Of a stretch of DNA of 51,509 nt, positions 50,409 through 51,509 are shown in pieces; within the stretch, counting starts at the first letter, position 1, and each line of letters starts with the position of its first letter. Location: assembly GCF_016632365.1 (NCBI RefSeq), contig NZ_JAEPBH010000024.1, positions 14,197 to 65,705 of the forward strand. The letters run 5' to 3'. Made by a program: the position numbers and the translations under genes. The notes below the pieces were generated by a model. The model worked only from the letters and a program-made list of their open reading frames with translations, ran no database searches and was not told the DNA's origin. This DNA is from Tenebrionibacter intestinalis. Lineage in GTDB: Bacteria > Pseudomonadota > Gammaproteobacteria > Enterobacterales > Enterobacteriaceae.

Positions 50409-51509
50409 GTGGCGTTAACCGATGTGAAGGTAAGAAATGCAAAGCCTACGGACAAGCCTTATAAGCTTACCGATGGCGAGGGGATGCATTTAATGGTTCA
50501 TCCCAATGGATCTAAATACTGGCGTTTACAGTACCGCTTTGACGGTAAGCAAAAGATGTTGGCGTTAGGCATCTACCCTGAGATTTCGTTATCTGAAGCC
50601 AGGCAGCGAAGAGATGAAGCTAAGCGGCAAGTCGCCAATGCTATCGATCCCAGCGAACAGAAAAAGGCTGAGAAACAAGCTCGCAAAGCGACAGTGGAAA
50701 ATACCTTCAAAGCGATTGCTCTGGAATGGCATGAGTACAAACGGCCTAACTGGTCAAAGGGTTACGCTGAAGACATTATGGAAGCGTTTGAAAACGATAT
50801 CTTTCCGGATATCGGTAAGCGTCCAATTGCAGAGATAAAGCCGCTTGAGATCCTTAGTTCACTACGTAAACTCGAACAACGTGGTGTCCTTGATAAGCTG
50901 CGCAAAATCCGTCAGGCCTGCAACCAGGTATTTCGTTACGCCATTGTCACAGGTCGGGCTGAAACTAACCCAGCTTCAGAGCTAGCAAGCGCATTAACTC
51001 CGCCAAAATCCACCCATTATCCTCATCTATTAGCGGATGAGCTTCCTGCTTTCTTACAGGCTCTTGCTGCTTATTCCGGTAGCCCAATAACCCGGCTGGC
51101 AACAAAGATTCTGATGCTAACTGGCGTTCGAACCATTGAACTCCGCATGGCTGAGTGGAAAGAATTTGATTTCGACAAGCGGGTTTGGGAAGTGCCGATA
51201 GAAAGGATGAAGATGCGCCGCCCTCATCTGGTGCCATTATCTGATCAAGTTGTGGCAGCACTACGGGAGATCCAGGCAGTGACGGGCCGTTATAACCTGG
51301 TATTTCCTGGGCGGAACGACATTACCAAGCCAATGAGCGAAGCAAGTATCAATCAGGTACTGAAAAGGATTGGGTATCATGGGAAGGCTACGGGGCACGG
51401 CTTTAGGCACACGATGAGTACAATCCTGCACGAACAGGGCTATAACACGGCGTGGATCGAACTACAGCTTGCTATTAGACGTCAACTAGTTTTGCCGACT
51501 GGCGCCAAC
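50409..51509 (+). CDS. P4-type tyrosine integrase, 3' end missing or disrupted
   Basis: A phage/island integrase next to its tRNA target. It starts with GTG at 50409 behind GGAGGG: MALTDVKVRNAKPTDKPYKL (DUF4102 arm-binding domain), core-binding region, then the catalytic Arg in MLTGVRTIELRMAEW and HGFRHTMS (His-x-x-Arg). The frame is open for 367 codons to the window edge. After WIELQLA (about 51476), where relatives read HVDKNSIRGTYNHA with the nucleophilic Tyr, this copy reads IRRQLVLPTGAN. The catalytic Tyr is therefore not in the window, and the sequence changes to something else. Confidence 0.9.
   Translation, partial: MALTDVKVRNAKPTDKPYKLTDGEGMHLMVHPNGSKYWRLQYRFDGKQKMLALGIYPEISLSEARQRRDEAKRQVANAIDPSEQKKAEKQARKATVENTFKAIALEWHEYKRPNWSKGYAEDIMEAFENDIFPDIGKRPIAEIKPLEILSSLRKLEQRGVLDKLRKIRQACNQVFRYAIVTGRAETNPASELASALTPPKSTHYPHLLADELPAFLQALAAYSGSPITRLATKILMLTGVRTIELRMAEWKEFDFDKRVWEVPIERMKMRRPHLVPLSDQVVAALREIQAVTGRYNLVFPGRNDITKPMSEASINQVLKRIGYHGKATGHGFRHTMSTILHEQGYNTAWIELQLAIRRQLVLPTGAN

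Overview
The window is a piece of an enterobacterial (Enterobacterales, most likely Enterobacteriaceae) chromosome of fairly high GC content. It follows the E. coli K-12 order from acrB to the tRNA-Arg gene argU: acrBA/acrR, mscK, rsmS-priC, ybaN, apt, dnaX-ybaB-recR, htpG, adk, hemH, ybaL, fsr, ushA, ybaK, chiX, ybaP, copA, cueR, ybbJ-qmcA, cnoX, ybbO, tesA, ybbA-ybbP, selU, purEK, lpxH, ppiB, cysS, ybcJ, folD, argU. Protein divergence from E. coli, and the absence of aes/gsk (after hemH), ybaS/ybaT (near copA), fetAB (after qmcA) and rhs (after ybbP), show that it is not E. coli. The genus cannot be settled by reading alone.

Layout. 1-9.4 kb: multidrug efflux (acrAB with divergent acrR and its operator), the potassium-linked mechanosensitive channel MscK, and the replication-restart pair rsmS-priC. 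9.4-18 kb: purine salvage (apt), the clamp-loader and recombination operon dnaX-ybaB-recR with an intact programmed frameshift, heat-shock htpG behind a sigma-32 promoter, adk and hemH. 18-24.8 kb: transporters ybaL and fsr, periplasmic ushA, ybaK, the sRNA ChiX and ybaP. 24.8-26.6 kb: an AT-rich island bounded on the left by a 158-bp palindromic MITE-like element. It carries three tightly packed small genes, the last encoding a 95-residue peptide with a double-glycine-type leader and four cysteines: a candidate secreted microcin/bacteriocin locus. 26.6-31.5 kb: copper homeostasis (copA with a programmed frameshift for a CopZ-like chaperone, a CueR promoter, cueR), with an aldo-keto reductase carrying an internal deletion and two decayed merP/merT-like genes in between. 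32-33.5 kb: a HxlR regulator divergent from an alcohol dehydrogenase broken by one nonsense codon. 33.6-50 kb: conserved housekeeping genes. 50.1 kb to the end: argU with a tyrosine integrase directly behind it, the start of an integrated element; the integrase reading frame loses family similarity just before the catalytic tyrosine.

The two most interesting things are the candidate microcin island (25.2-26.1 kb) and a family of about 130-bp structured repeats found four times (15.7, 31.5, 40.8 and 48.7 kb). Every copy lies 3' of a plus-strand gene, in the same orientation as that gene, with a hairpin whose arms change together between copies, a conserved core, and in most copies a terminator-like hairpin directly after it.

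All identifications rest on reading the translated sequence against remembered family members; no database search was run.
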